Of a stretch of 64,000 nucleotides of DNA, positions 32,100-43,786 are shown piece by piece. The stretch is from Coniella vitis (Eukaryota > Ascomycota > Sordariomycetes > Diaporthales > Schizoparmaceae): assembly GCA_011317545.1 (NCBI GenBank), contig WUJK01000010.1, positions 1,178,001 through 1,242,000 of the forward strand, read 5' to 3'. Position numbers and translations under genes: made by a program. The number at the start of each line of letters is the position of its first letter. Within the stretch, counting starts at the first letter, position 1. Below the pieces are notes generated by a model. It was not told the origin of the DNA. It did no database searches and saw only the letters and a program-made list of their open reading frames with translations.

Positions 32100-35000
32100 T
32101 TATATTTTTAAATTATATCTCTATTATTAATATATTAACGCGGCTCCTATATATCGTTTTCGCTGCTATAACCCTTCTATCGAATAAGGAATTACTATTA
32201 TCTTTTCGGACCTCGATACGTTAGGATAGCTTCGACTTTAAAATATTCTTTACCTTTAATATTAATCTTAGGTCGTAAGCTTAGGATTATCGCCTTCTCT
32301 ACTATTAAACTGCTTTAATATAGAGATATAAAAAATATCGTAAACTTTATAAGCTTTTAGTAGCTCTAATCGGTATACTAATCCGTATACTCTAACTACC
32401 TCTAATACTCGAAATAGACTAAGGTATTTATCTGCTAGCTTTACTAATAAATAGCGTTATCGCAAATTCTTCGCTAAGATTAAGACTAGTTGGTTAGGTA
32501 TAAATCTTTTATCTATATACTTTATATTATACTATTTAGTATAACTAGCTTAAGAATTACGTAAATATTACTCTATAGTAGCGCGTTCCTCTAATAGGGC
32601 TATTATTCTTTCTATAGTAGCTAATGCTATTATTTTTAGATTACTAGGATAATTAGAAGGTAGGCGTAGATTATACCCTATTAAAGTATAAGTAGATAAT
32701 AAAGAGGTTAATAAATATAGCGTATTATTATAAGTAAATTAAGCTATAGGTAAACGCTATACCTAATCTGCTTATTTAATATCGTAATATATATATAAAT
32801 AAAGTTCTAATATTTAATTTAGGCGTTCTATTTAACTATCTGTTTATAGGTATAATACGGTATTAAGACGCCGCTTTATCGCTAAATAATAGTAGAAGGA
32901 ACTCTAAAAGATGCTTATAAATAGGCTTCCTCTATCGGAAATAATTCTATTTAGTATTCTAAAAAATTGAAATATATATCGTATAATTAAGTCTGCGAGT
33001 CCGCTGCTTATAAGTCGAGTTATCGTTGGTATATATAGTCTATATTTTGTATAGCGATCTACGATAACTAAAATTAAATTATAGGCTTTTCCGTTGCTTC
33101 TTATAGATACTAGTAACTTAATAATAAAATCTATTAAAATTTCCTACTAAGGGCGGGTAAGCACCGGTAACGCTACTAATAAGCTATAAGGACGGTAAGT
33201 TATAGTTTTAGCTTATTAATAAACTATATAAGTATTAGTATATTATTTTATATCCTTATATATAGAAAGCTAAAAGTAGTAGCGTTTAAGCAGCTTATAA
33301 GATTTATTAAAGCTGAAATAACCTATAGTTATATTATTATAGTATACTAATAGTAATTCTCTTCGAAGTATAGGTACCTAAGGTATATAAAGTTAGTCCT
33401 TTATTATTAAGAGTTTATATCGAGTATTCTATACGTTTCTTATACGGATTCTATATACTTTCTATTTACTAGATACTATAAATAGATCGTTTTATTATAT
33501 ATTTTTAACCTCGATATAGAGAGGTTTATCTAGCTATATAGCTATTACCGTAATACGTTAAGGCTATATATACGGAAGGATAATAGGGTTACGAAGCCTA
33601 CTTCTAAGCAGGTAAACTATAGAACTAACGTATAGTTTAAGCTCGGATTATATAGTCTAATAACTTCGCTTAGAGGTCCTTAATCTTTATCCGAGAGTAT
33701 ATATTATTAAAAAGTAAGCTCTCCGTCTTATATACTTTAACGCTGCTTCTAAGCAACTTAATAACTTATACGGGATAAAATTCCTAGATCTAGTCTTATA
33801 GATATTACCTCCTCCGTCTAATAACGAGATAGCGCTACTTAATTTATCTAAAATATACTCTAAGACTATATATTCGTAGCTTATCTATAAATAAGAAGTT
33901 ACTAATCCTATAGTAGACTACCCCTCTTTAGTACTCGGTTTATTATTTCGGTAAGTCCGTTTTAATTATATTAGGTCTTTAGATACCTATATAATAAAAT
34001 CGTAGGGTATATATAGCTCCTTATCAGCTTTCGCGCTACTACGATAATTAGGACGCTATAATAGTCCGTTTATAGGATTTAATCGACTAGGTTAATAAAT
34101 AATAGCAAAGTTATAGTTACTTAATAGCTATAGCTATCGTATTTACCTCGCTAATAATTATCTTTTTATTTCCTAAAAACTCTAATTTAGGTAATTAGTC
34201 TTAATAATAACTAGGGTTTATATATATAAGAGGTATTAATGCTAATTTAATATAGCGTTAACGATAATAAATAGTTCCTAATCTCCTATACTATAACGCG
34301 CTTTAACTAGAGTTAACTTTTTAGAACGAAAAGCAATTAGATACTAAATTATATTAAATAACTATAATAAAATAGCTCTAATAGCTTACTAAGACGTATC
34401 TATTTCTATATATATTAGTAAAGTAAGATTAAAATAGTATAATAATAAAGCGATAGTAAAACGAGTATATAACGTTCGGAATATAAGACGCTATCGGAAA
34501 TTAAGAATAAAAGTACTAATATACTCGCTACGTAAAAGCTATATTAAAGGTATAGCAATACGAGAATAATTTCGAATAAAACGCCTATAAAAACCAGTAA
34601 AACCTAAGAATACTTAGATATCTTTAATATACGTAGGCTCGGGCTATTACTTAATAGCAGCGACTCTACTACGTTCTATACTAATTCCCTTAGGAGTAAT
34701 AACGAAACCTAGAAATTCAACTTTTAATATATTGAATTTATATTTTTTAAGGTTAATATATAACTTCTACTTATATAATCGCTTAAATACTCTACGAATA
34801 TCTTATATATATATTACGGGGTCCTTACTAAAAATTAAAATATTATCGAGATAAATAATATAAATAATATTAATAAGCCTAACTAGAACTCGATTAATAT
34901 AAGATTAAAAAGTTATAGGAGAATTAGTTAAACCTATTAGTAAAACAAGGTACTTAAAATGCCCGTATTTAGTACGAAAAGCCGTCTTCCACTTATTACC

Positions 35001-35468
35001 TTCCTTAATTCGTATATAGTAATAAGCATCTTTTAAGTTAAGCTTAGTATAAATAGTAGTATATAATAATTAGTCTAGAACTTCTGAAATTAAGGGTAAA
35101 GGTATACGATTCTTACGTATTAGCTTATTTAAAGTACGATAATTAATATAAAGGCGTAACTCCCCGCCCTTTTTTAGTATAAAAATAATAGGAGCTCCTA
35201 TAGGACTAATAGAATAGCGAATAAGACCTTTAGCCTATATTTTCTATAAGTATTCCCTAAGACTTTCCAGCTCTAACGTAGTAAGTATATAAATAGGTCC
35301 CTATAGAGGTATCGCGCCCTCTTCTAGATTAATAGTATAGTTTAAAACTGTTTATACTAGTAAAGGTACGTTAGGATCTATATATATAATATCCTTAAAG
35401 TCTACGTATTCGCTAGGTAAACTCGGGATAGGTTTTTTAACTTCCTTTTCAGATAGATATAAAGGAAT
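32100..35468 (-). pseudogene. Gypsy A pol (RT, RNase H, integrase, chromodomain)
   Basis: Minus-strand pol. Reverse transcriptase at about 35270-34780 shows SPIGAPIIF, then FRT and YLDN at 34842-34853, where YLDD is usual. RNase H follows at about 34600-34000. Integrase has a zinc-binding remnant near 33330-33230, then VDRYTKY near 33055, ISDRGS near 32945 and IERLN near 32840, so the three catalytic acidic residues are still readable. The C-terminal chromodomain at about 32250-32110 shows FLIR-stop-KGYSSENDI-stop-EP, with TAG at two conserved Trp positions. The chromodomain places it among chromoviruses, which target heterochromatin in known cases. The 5' part joins gag beyond the inserted LINE. 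Confidence 0.9.
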
Positions 35469-35479
35469 AGTAGGTATAC
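35466..35479. repeat. Target-site duplication of the youngest full LINE
   Basis: aatagtaggtatac, repeated at 43773-43786 just after the (TAAA)n tail. 11 to 14 bp depending on how much is assigned to the tail. Confidence 0.92.
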
Positions 35480-36229
35480 ATTACTAGCGGTTCATCCTTC
35501 CCGACACTTTTCTCGTGCACGCCTGCTTTTATTAAGGGTGCGCACGGTTTTGCTAATAATTCACTAATATCTAACCTATTTACATACAGGCAAACACGGT
35601 CGCGGGATAGCCTCGCAGGAGGCCCTACCTACGGACGCGACGTAGGGCGGCGGTAAGCCGCCTAAGGGATTAGTGCCTAGGATAGATACTAGTTCTATTA
35701 CGGATTCGATTTACTCCCCTACGTAGCAGAAGAGGTACCGCAGCGCCGCGCTATAGTTATAGGAGGATACTGCTACTCGTTAAGATAACCCCCTCGCCCC
35801 TAGTACGGTTAGGACCCTCCTTATAGGCGTACGCCGTACGTTTATAGCTCGGGAGACGGTCCTACTAGCAGTAGATAAGACCCTAAGGAAACTAGTTAAT
35901 ACCTTTAAAGGCCCTTTATAGAGCGAGGAGCGTCTTTATATAGAGAGGGTATACTCCTAACTCCTAGCTATAGCTAGGCGTAAGCTTAAAAATTTTTTAT
36001 CGGACCTAGCTATTAGCCGGCCTATTCCGATATACCCGATTCCTCCTATTACTACTTTACGGGTAATACTCTACCCCTAATAGCTACCTTTACCCGCCTA
36101 ATACCCCTAGTAGGGTCGAAGCTAGGCTATCGTTATAAGTATAGCTGCTAGGCTCCCGGCGGAGCCGGCTCGCCGTACTCGAAAATCCGGCCCCTAATAC
36201 GGCCGGTAATAGGGATAGGATATAAGGAT

Positions 36230-37340
36230 CCTCCTTAGGGCTACCCCTTATAATACGCTTATAGGCTCGCCCTTCTAAGGACTTAAGCTAGGTATTTATA
36301 CTCGGCTTTAGATCCCTATAACTAATATAGCGGTAATTACTAAGACCCCTACCGGCTAAGCTCTACGCCTTATTAATAAGGAGGTTTGGGATAAGCTTCT
36401 CGCTAATCCTATAAAGGATAAGCTACTAGAGCTAATATAGGCGTTCTCGGCGATTATACCGTAGACCTAGGTTACCTATACGGCGACCGGGGTTCCGAGG
36501 GAGCTTTATAACCCCTTTACCTATTAAAGGGTTTCTTCTAAGGAGTATATCCGGGAGGAGGCTATAGTATAAACGGGAGTCGAGCCTATTTCCTATAGGC
36601 TTTCTACGAACGGATATAACCCTACTATAGGTATTACTACCTAGCTAATATCCTTTTTATATAAAGTACGACCCTTCTAAGTCTTTAACCTACCCTATAC
36701 CCGGCTAGTATAGAAGATAGAGAGGCTCTCTTTCTATACGGATAGCTATCTTAGCTACTACTTAACTAAGCGTTATATAAGGAGCAGGCGGTACCCTACC
36801 TATTCTAACGCTTAGTATACTTAGGAAGGGGAGGTTTATATACTTCCCCCTAGGTATACTAATTACTATAGGCTTATCCGCTCTAGCTACCTTAGATATA
36901 CTACTACCCCTATAATAGTTAATAGGTAGCTTTATTACCCGTTTATCTTTAAGCTTAAGAGGATTAGGAATATAGGTAAGGCCCGCTATAACGATATAAA
37001 TACGGCTATAGATATTACTAATAGCTAATAGAAGCCTTAACCCCCTATTAAGCCTACGGAGTAGCTATCTATCGAAGGCCCCTCCCGGAAGCAGCCTTAT
37101 AGTAATATCCGCGATTATATACCGCCGACCGGCTCGTAGTAGCGCCTGCGGCTCGACCCGGCTAGTACGCTATCTCCGGAGGGTCCTAGCCCCGCTATAG
37201 GGAGAAAGCCTACGCCCCTAGCGGATATAGTTAAGGATAACGATAATACGGTTATAATCCTTAGCTCCTAGGGGGGCTTAAATACTACTACTCCCCCTAT
37301 ATATAAATAGGATATACCCTTCCGATAACCGGGGGGCTCC
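36230..37340 (+). pseudogene. LINE ORF1, Gag-like with zinc-knuckle remnants
   Basis: Plus-strand frame collinear with ORF1 of Tad1/I-type LINEs, which package the RNA. Readable blocks: EVWDKLLANP near 36380, TGVPRELYNPFTY near 36490, TGVEPISYRLS near 36580, and a C-terminal zone (about 36730-36950) where PPRYTNYYR and neighbouring Tyr codons stand at zinc-knuckle Cys/His spacing. Interrupting stops are TAG/TAA. A Pro/Ser-rich tail runs to about 37330. The start is uncertain because ATG would read ATA. Endonuclease follows almost at once in ORF2. Confidence 0.7.
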
Positions 37341-37349
37341 TTTTATAAT

Positions 37350-40300
37350 CGCTTAAATAAACGTAGGGAAGAAATAATCTACCTATATTATACTATTAAT
37401 ACTCTATACTAAGCAGGGGGTAAATATTATATAAGTCTAGGAGCTATATATAATATATAATACGAGAATTTAGAGGTATTCTACCTATAAGCTTTTCTCG
37501 CCGGTAGATACTTAGGGAGGGGATCCGATAGCTTACTATAAGGAAAGGCGGTAGGAGTTGCTCGGTAATAGGCCCCGGGTCCTAACGTATATATAACGGG
37601 GTTATAGGCTATATATAAAGTAGTAATAGCCCCTTATTATAAAGGACGGACTCTAGTTAGAGGTATTAGGGGTCCTTTTAGTTAATATTTACTAGGCGCT
37701 TAGGGAGGATATAGTACTCGATTACGTACTAAATAGTCTACCTATACGGAGATAGGTAATTAGGGGCGATTTTAATATAATCTATACCCCTTATAAGCCG
37801 GGCAAGCTTAACGAGAGGGGTAACGACCGGGTTAAAGACTAAATACTATTTAGAGATATATTCTTTATAAATACCCCGGGCGTCCTTATATATATCTAAG
37901 GGGAGGTCTTTAACCTAGTCTTCTCTAATATTCTAAATATAGCTATAAAGGTTACTCCTAACCTATATACTAGCTCTAATTATAAGACCCTTATTACGAT
38001 TATCGGTAATAATCCTCCGCTCCCCTAGGAATAGCCGATATAGCTATAGGTAGACCTATAGTCCCTCCCGGCCTTTAAGGGCCTTCTAGAAATAGGGCTA
38101 ATAGATATACCGCCCCTCTTACGGGCGGAGAGCCCGGCTTCTTTAAACGATTAGATAGCCCGCCTAAATTACCTCTAGGGAAGGGCCTTAAAGGCGGCGG
38201 GGTAATAGCCGTAACCCTACTCCCGAGCCCCTTAGTAGGATAATAAGGTAAAGGAGGTATACCGGGCGTATATTAGGGCTCGATATAGTTATCGGATTTA
38301 CTCGAGGGAATTCTAGGTAGCTAGGAATACCTTTAAAAAGGCTATTCGAGTATATCGGTAAGCCTTCTAATAGGGTAGGATCGATATAATAACTTCGAAT
38401 ACGGATATCTTCGGGATAGCGGGGTAGTATAAGCTAGCTATACCGCTATAGGCTCCCCCGCTATATATAAGGGACGGTATATTATATAAGGACCCTATTA
38501 AGAAAGCGTACCTACTACGGGATAAGATTCTATAAAGGTTCTCTAGGGATAATAACCTAGTTAGAAACCCGCTCGAGGGCTAGGATACTTCTAAAGCCCG
38601 TTTCTAATAGGGTTATATAGCTACGCTTAAGGAGGTAGAGGAGTATATTATCCGAGTTAAATCTACCTTTCCTAGGGTAGATAGTACCTCGGTATCCCTA
38701 CTAAAGGAATACTAGGATAATATTAGCCCCCTCCTAATTCGGCTTTATAACTATTACCTTATTATAGGTTACTTTCCTTTACCTTAGCGCTATACTAAGG
38801 TATCGATATACCCTAAACCGGGTAAGAGGGATATAGGTAGCCCTAGGTTATATAAGCTTATTACTCTCCTTTCTACCTTTTCTAAAGGGCTCGAGAGGCT
38901 AGTCGTATATAGGCTCTCCTAGATCCTACTTACTAAAGGGGTCCTTAACCTATAGTACTACGGGGCGCTACTAAAACGCTCTATAATAGACCTTATAATA
39001 GTATTTATATATAATATCGAGCTAATATTCTCCCGAGGGTAGGTTACTATAGTAATAACTAGGGACGTATAAGGGGCGTTTAATACTATCCTCCCTAATA
39101 GACTAGTTATACGGCTACGAGTCCTTAGTTTCCTACTCCTACTATTAAGTCTAGTAACCTCCTTCCTAGCAGTACGGCTAGTACGGGTCCGCCTAGATAG
39201 GTCGACGACAGGTTTCTCCTCGGTAAGATATAGTATACCCTAGGGCTCGCTTTTCTCGCCGGTGCTATATATAATCTACCTCTCTAAACTTATTCTATAG
39301 GGTAGTAATAGGTGTTTTTACTATACGGACGATATTCTCTTCCTTCGTATATCTAATAGCGCGGAGAAAAATATAATACTACTGGAAACGGATATAGCAA
39401 GTATTAACGATTAGGCTTCGAGGAATATAGTATAGTTTATAGCGGAGAAGATAGAAGTTTTCTACTTCTTAAGGTATAAGGAGGCGGTATAGCCGGCTAT
39501 TATAATAGGCGGTAGGCGTATAAAGCCGGTTATTAGTATACCCTCCTATTCTAAGGTAGCTAGCTTCCGTTAGCTAGGATTTTAGTTTAATAGGTATCTT
39601 ACGGGTAGGAGGTATATTAAGGAGAGGGTTTATAAGACAGCGAAGGTTATAGCCTACCTTAGGAGCCTTAGGAAGGTATAATATAGCCCCCCTACGGTAT
39701 CCCTCCGTAAAGCGGTTACGGTAATACTTATCCCGATACTTATATATATAGCGGACGCTTAGTTTCGACCGGGTTATACGCCTACGGTATAGCTTAAGAA
39801 GGCGGATTAACTATTAGTAAAAGGCGTTAAAGGGGTACTACCGGTATAGAGGACGGTACGTATAGTAATAGCCCTCCGTAAAGCGGGCCTCCCTATAGCT
39901 AGGCTTATACTAGGAGTAACGGTTCGCCGGGCCGGCCTACGGTATACTCTACTAAATATAAAGCACCCCCTTTACAAACGGATATATACTCCTATAGGAT
40001 ATAACCTTAGGGTATTTAATATACGCCTTATAGACGCTATATATAGCTTTCCTATTATACTTAAGCCGGCCCTATTAACCCCCCGGTATCTTAACCGTAC
40101 TATATTAAACCCTAATATCGGTTGCCCTAAGGAGGAAATAGCTATACGCTATAATATATAATATACGACCCTGCTACCGGATATTATAGTAGTATATACG
40201 GATAGCTCTAAGGTTTAGGAGGGACTTAAGCGTAGGGTAGGCTACGGGTATACTATAATAAGGGATAGGGCATTCGTTACTACTATTACTAGGGTATTCT

Positions 40301-40990
40301 ACGAATATTTATATATTTTCGACGCCGAGGCGGTTAAAGCGCTTACGGGATTACGATTAGTACTAGAAATAATACTATTAATAGTATTTATCTATATAGA
40401 TAGTACCTCGGTTATCTAAGGACTACGGGGTAATACGCTTATTACCTTATAATAGGCTTTCCGAAGCTTTTAGGCCCTTTATAAGTAATACCTCGCGGAG
40501 GGACGGTTAGTAACCATCCTCTAGAGCCCTAGTTATATAGGTATAGCTAGGAACGAGCTTATAAATACCCTTATAAAGAGGGGTACGATACTCTCCTTAG
40601 TAGGGCGGGTAGTAAGCCCTACTACCTCGGGTATATAGACCTTATATCGAGAGGGGATTAGGAGCTCTGAGAAGACGTAGTAGATACGTTAATAGGTAGT
40701 CTTATCCGGCTAGTATAGCGCTTAGGGGCTAAGCTTTCGTACTACGGCGTAGCCGGCCCTTTCGCTAAGCCGCTAGTAGCTAGCTCTCTTTATAGCTATA
40801 AGGACCGGTTATAGCGACTTTAAAGTATATTACTATCGGTTTAGCCGGCTAGGGATAAGCCGCTATTATAGAACGGGCTATTCTAGTAAGCTTTTGCTTC
40901 GGTACTAGGTATACTATACGGTAGCTAAGCGGAGGTAGTAGGATTAGCCGGAGGGCTTAGCCGGGCCCCCTAATACCCCTTTCCGCGAAA
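37350..40990 (+). pseudogene. LINE ORF2: endonuclease, RT, RNase H
   Basis: Plus-strand ORF2. The APE-like endonuclease (about 37360-38050) contains a VQEP-type motif read as V-stop-EL, GDFN at 37765-37776, and SNYKTLITII near 37980. Reverse transcriptase (about 38700-39650) has the box YTDDI at 39322-39336. RNase H shows YTDS at 40195-40206, DAEAVKAL at 40321, DSTSVI near 40399 and IGIAGNEL near 40540. A C-terminal Cys/His-type segment with Tyr substitutions (SDFKVYYYRF) lies near 40815. This order (EN-RT-RNase H-knuckle) fits Tad1/I-type LINEs. Many Gln/Trp-type stops. The last ~30 bases overlap the antisense frame. Confidence 0.88.
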
Positions 40991-42930
40991 TATACTTATA
41001 AAGGGTGCTTATAGACTACTAAGCGTAGTCTACCTTCTTAGAAGTAATCTATAAAGATTCTTTATAAATAATACCCTTACTATTATATATATAATAGGTA
41101 TAATATAATCTATTACTCTATAGGAAAGCGGGTCTAATTAGGATCTTATACTATTAGCTACTAGGGTAGTTTATAGCTATACTATAGGCTATCTAGGGCT
41201 AAAGTACGTTAAATTATATATAGTCGATTACCTAGCGTATAGCGTTACTAAGGGCGCGTAGCGCGGTACGGTAATCGGCGGGAATACTTAGGATAGGGGT
41301 AATTAGGCCGGGAAGCAATTATAATAGGCCTATAGCGCTAAGGGCGTACTCCTACTCGTAGGTAGTACTAGCGCTAGTAGTAGTAGTATTAGCTATAATA
41401 GCCTAGCGCTAGTACTACTAGGGCTAGTACTATAGCTAATACTACTACTACTAGTAGTAACGGGGTAGGATATAGCGGGGGCGCTTCTAGGGCTATATAA
41501 CCGGCTCTACCTCCTCCTCCGACTTACTAGACGATTCGGTAAGGCCCTCTGCTAGTACTTTATCGTAGGCCTCCTTAGCTATACGAATAGTAGTACGGTA
41601 AGGGGTACCGTCCTTACCCTCCTATAGGGCGTTATATAGCTAATAGCTAACGGTTACTAGGTAATTAGCTAGAGGGGTATAGCCCTCGCGCTAATAGCGC
41701 TAGTAGCGGGTATTACCCTTAATATCCTAGTAGTCGCTAAGCGATTTGCCGGTAATTACCGAGACTAGATACTACTCGTAAGGTATATCGCGCTAGGTTA
41801 CGATATAACGGCTACTAGGAATAGCTTCGCTAGCCTTTTATATCTTCTTACGCTTAATAGGGGTAATAGGAGTAATAGCCTTACCCTTATTCCTAATAAT
41901 ACTAGTCTTCTTCTTACTAGTCTTAGCCTTAGGCTAAGTACTAATAGTAATAGGGGCGTTAGTAGTATAGGTAGTACGAGGAGGATTAGCCTTAACGGGA
42001 GCTACTATCTTAATAGCCCTAGCCCTAGCGTTACTACTATTAGTAGTAGCGGTAGAACGCTGCTTCTTAGCAGTAGGAGCACTAGTAGGAGCAGAGGTAG
42101 GCGTAGGGCGTTTATTACTAGTATTACCGGTAGCAGTAGTACGGGCGATACCGATATCGTTATCGTTACTACTACTACTACTACTACTACTATCGTCTAT
42201 ATAGGTACGATTAGTATTACTACTAGTAATATAGTTATTATCGTCGTTAGCCTCGTCCTAGTAGGCCTCCTTATCGTCCTCCTCGGCGTTATTATTACTA
42301 GTATATATATTAAAGGCAGGCTCCTCGTCGCTAAAGGTATCTTCGGCCTATTCCTAGCTATCTTAGAGTAAGTCCACCTCGTCTTCGCTATTAGTATTAT
42401 CCTTAGCACCCTTAGTACCACCCTTATCCTCGTCCTCGAGCTTAAAGGTACTATTAAGGGCCTTTTATAGGATATCTTTACCGCCCTTATCTTCGTTATA
42501 GATATAGTTATTATTATTAAGTATATTAATAGTCGGCTTTATAGCGCTATATAGGAGTATACTATATATTATAGGGGCGGTACCCCTTTTAGTAGCGGTA
42601 GCTTTTATTAGTAAATATACCTATTAGTAGTAGTTAATTAGTAGTACTAGAACTTAGCTTTAGCGTAGTATACTACGCTTATTATACTATTTATATAGGT
42701 ATCTAGTAGGAAGGTTATACTACTTTATAATAGCGCTAGATATAGTATTTATAGGGAGCTTAGGCTAGTTTATATAGATTAATAGGAGTATTATATATTT
42801 CTTAGCTATACGGGTATTAGTAATATTTATAGTATAGTATGCTTTAGTATACTTAGCTATATAATAATTTTAAATATTAGTAGATTATTATAAGTCCTAA
42901 TATTCGATTAGGAAAGGTAGATACGCTTAC
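40960..42930 (-). pseudogene. LINE antisense ORF (~650 codons), function unknown
   Basis: A continuous minus-strand frame between ORF2 and the LINE tail, facing ORF2. From its N-terminal side: a moderately hydrophobic part (about 42900-42540), an acidic block with LEDEDKG (near 42440) and EDEVDLL (near 42390), an Asn/Asp/Ser run (42300-42170), a Thr/Pro/Ala-rich part with KKQR (near 42060), a Lys-rich part with KRKKI (near 41850), a conserved part with ITGKSL (near 41745), EEEVEPVI (near 41500), and a Gln/Tyr-rich tail continuing to about 40960. Stops are of the Gln/Trp type. The same frame is present in five LINE copies here. The start is unclear; an upstream PPKKGSKR in another frame may belong to it. 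No family recognised. Confidence 0.6.
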
Positions 42931-43745
42931 TTCCTTTCTTAGGAGGTATTATAATAGTAGTAATAATAGTTGCTATACTTAGGACTATAGAGGGGAGTAT
43001 AGTACGGCGGCGGCGATAGCTAGTAATACTACTGTACTATTATATTATAGATTAAGAAAGGAGGGGGGAGGAAGGAGGAGGATGAGGGTATTTAGACGAG
43101 CTATAATAGGTATAGGAGAAATATAGCAGAGGGCGCTATACCCCTGCTATTAATAATAGTAGGGGTATAACTAGCTATAATAGCTATTATCTATAACTAT
43201 AGATAAAGGGCTAGCTATTATTAGTAGAAGGATACGTACTTTTACGGACTAATAATAGTAAACGCTTTAAGGCACGTCTTTAGCGTATCTTAAGCTATTA
43301 CTCTATACTATTATAAGGATATCTACGCTATATTAGTAGCTTAGTAACTAGCTGGCTCTCTAGCGTAGCGCCCTTAGGCTGCTATACTAGTAAGGTTATC
43401 GCTAGTATAGTCGATGTATAGCACGTATATAGTACGGCTTCGGAACTAGTCTCGGCCGGTATCTAACGTCTAGTAACTATACGGTAATACGCTAACCTAA
43501 TAAAAACGTAGCTCTGCACGGGCTATACTAATAGTATTATATAACTCTGCTCTAAGACTAATCCCTAGAGTATTTAGCCTCTAGGACGTAGCTAATACGC
43601 TATTAAGTAGCCTTCGGGCTAGGGTTATATTACGAGTATATATACTAGGTGGGTATATATACGCTCCTTAGCAGTGCGATAGGTAGTATACGCCGAGATA
43701 CCCTTTAGGAGGTATGCTAGCGTAACTAGTCCGGCGTTAATTTAA

Positions 43746-43776
<31 letters not shown>

Positions 43777-43786
43777 GTAGGTATAC

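Larger units (their letters stand above)
35480..43772 (+). mobile_element. Reference full-length Tad1-like LINE (8.3 kb)
   Basis: Uninterrupted plus-strand LINE between 14-bp duplications: 5' region (35480-36230), ORF1, ORF2, a long 3' part holding the antisense ORF, and a (TAAA)n tail (about 43747-43772). It is the innermost element of the nest and the best preserved: its first 180 bases keep many CpA and TpG (gtgcacgc, gcgcacgg, acatacaggcaaacac). Compared with other copies it has about 15 extra bases before CCTTCCCG, so it may have the fullest 5' end. Confidence 0.93.

Noticed and set aside
42197..42421. Minus-strand open frame of 74 codons, and its like at 46733-46945
   Set aside because: Both are shifted frames across the acidic/Asn-rich block of the LINE antisense ORF. 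They recur only because the copies are homologous.
43747..43772. Simple (TAAA)n repeats as CRISPR-like or independent microsatellites
   Set aside because: Every instance sits at a LINE 3' end next to CCGGCGTTAATTTAATTAA, so they are LINE tails. No spaced direct repeats exist.
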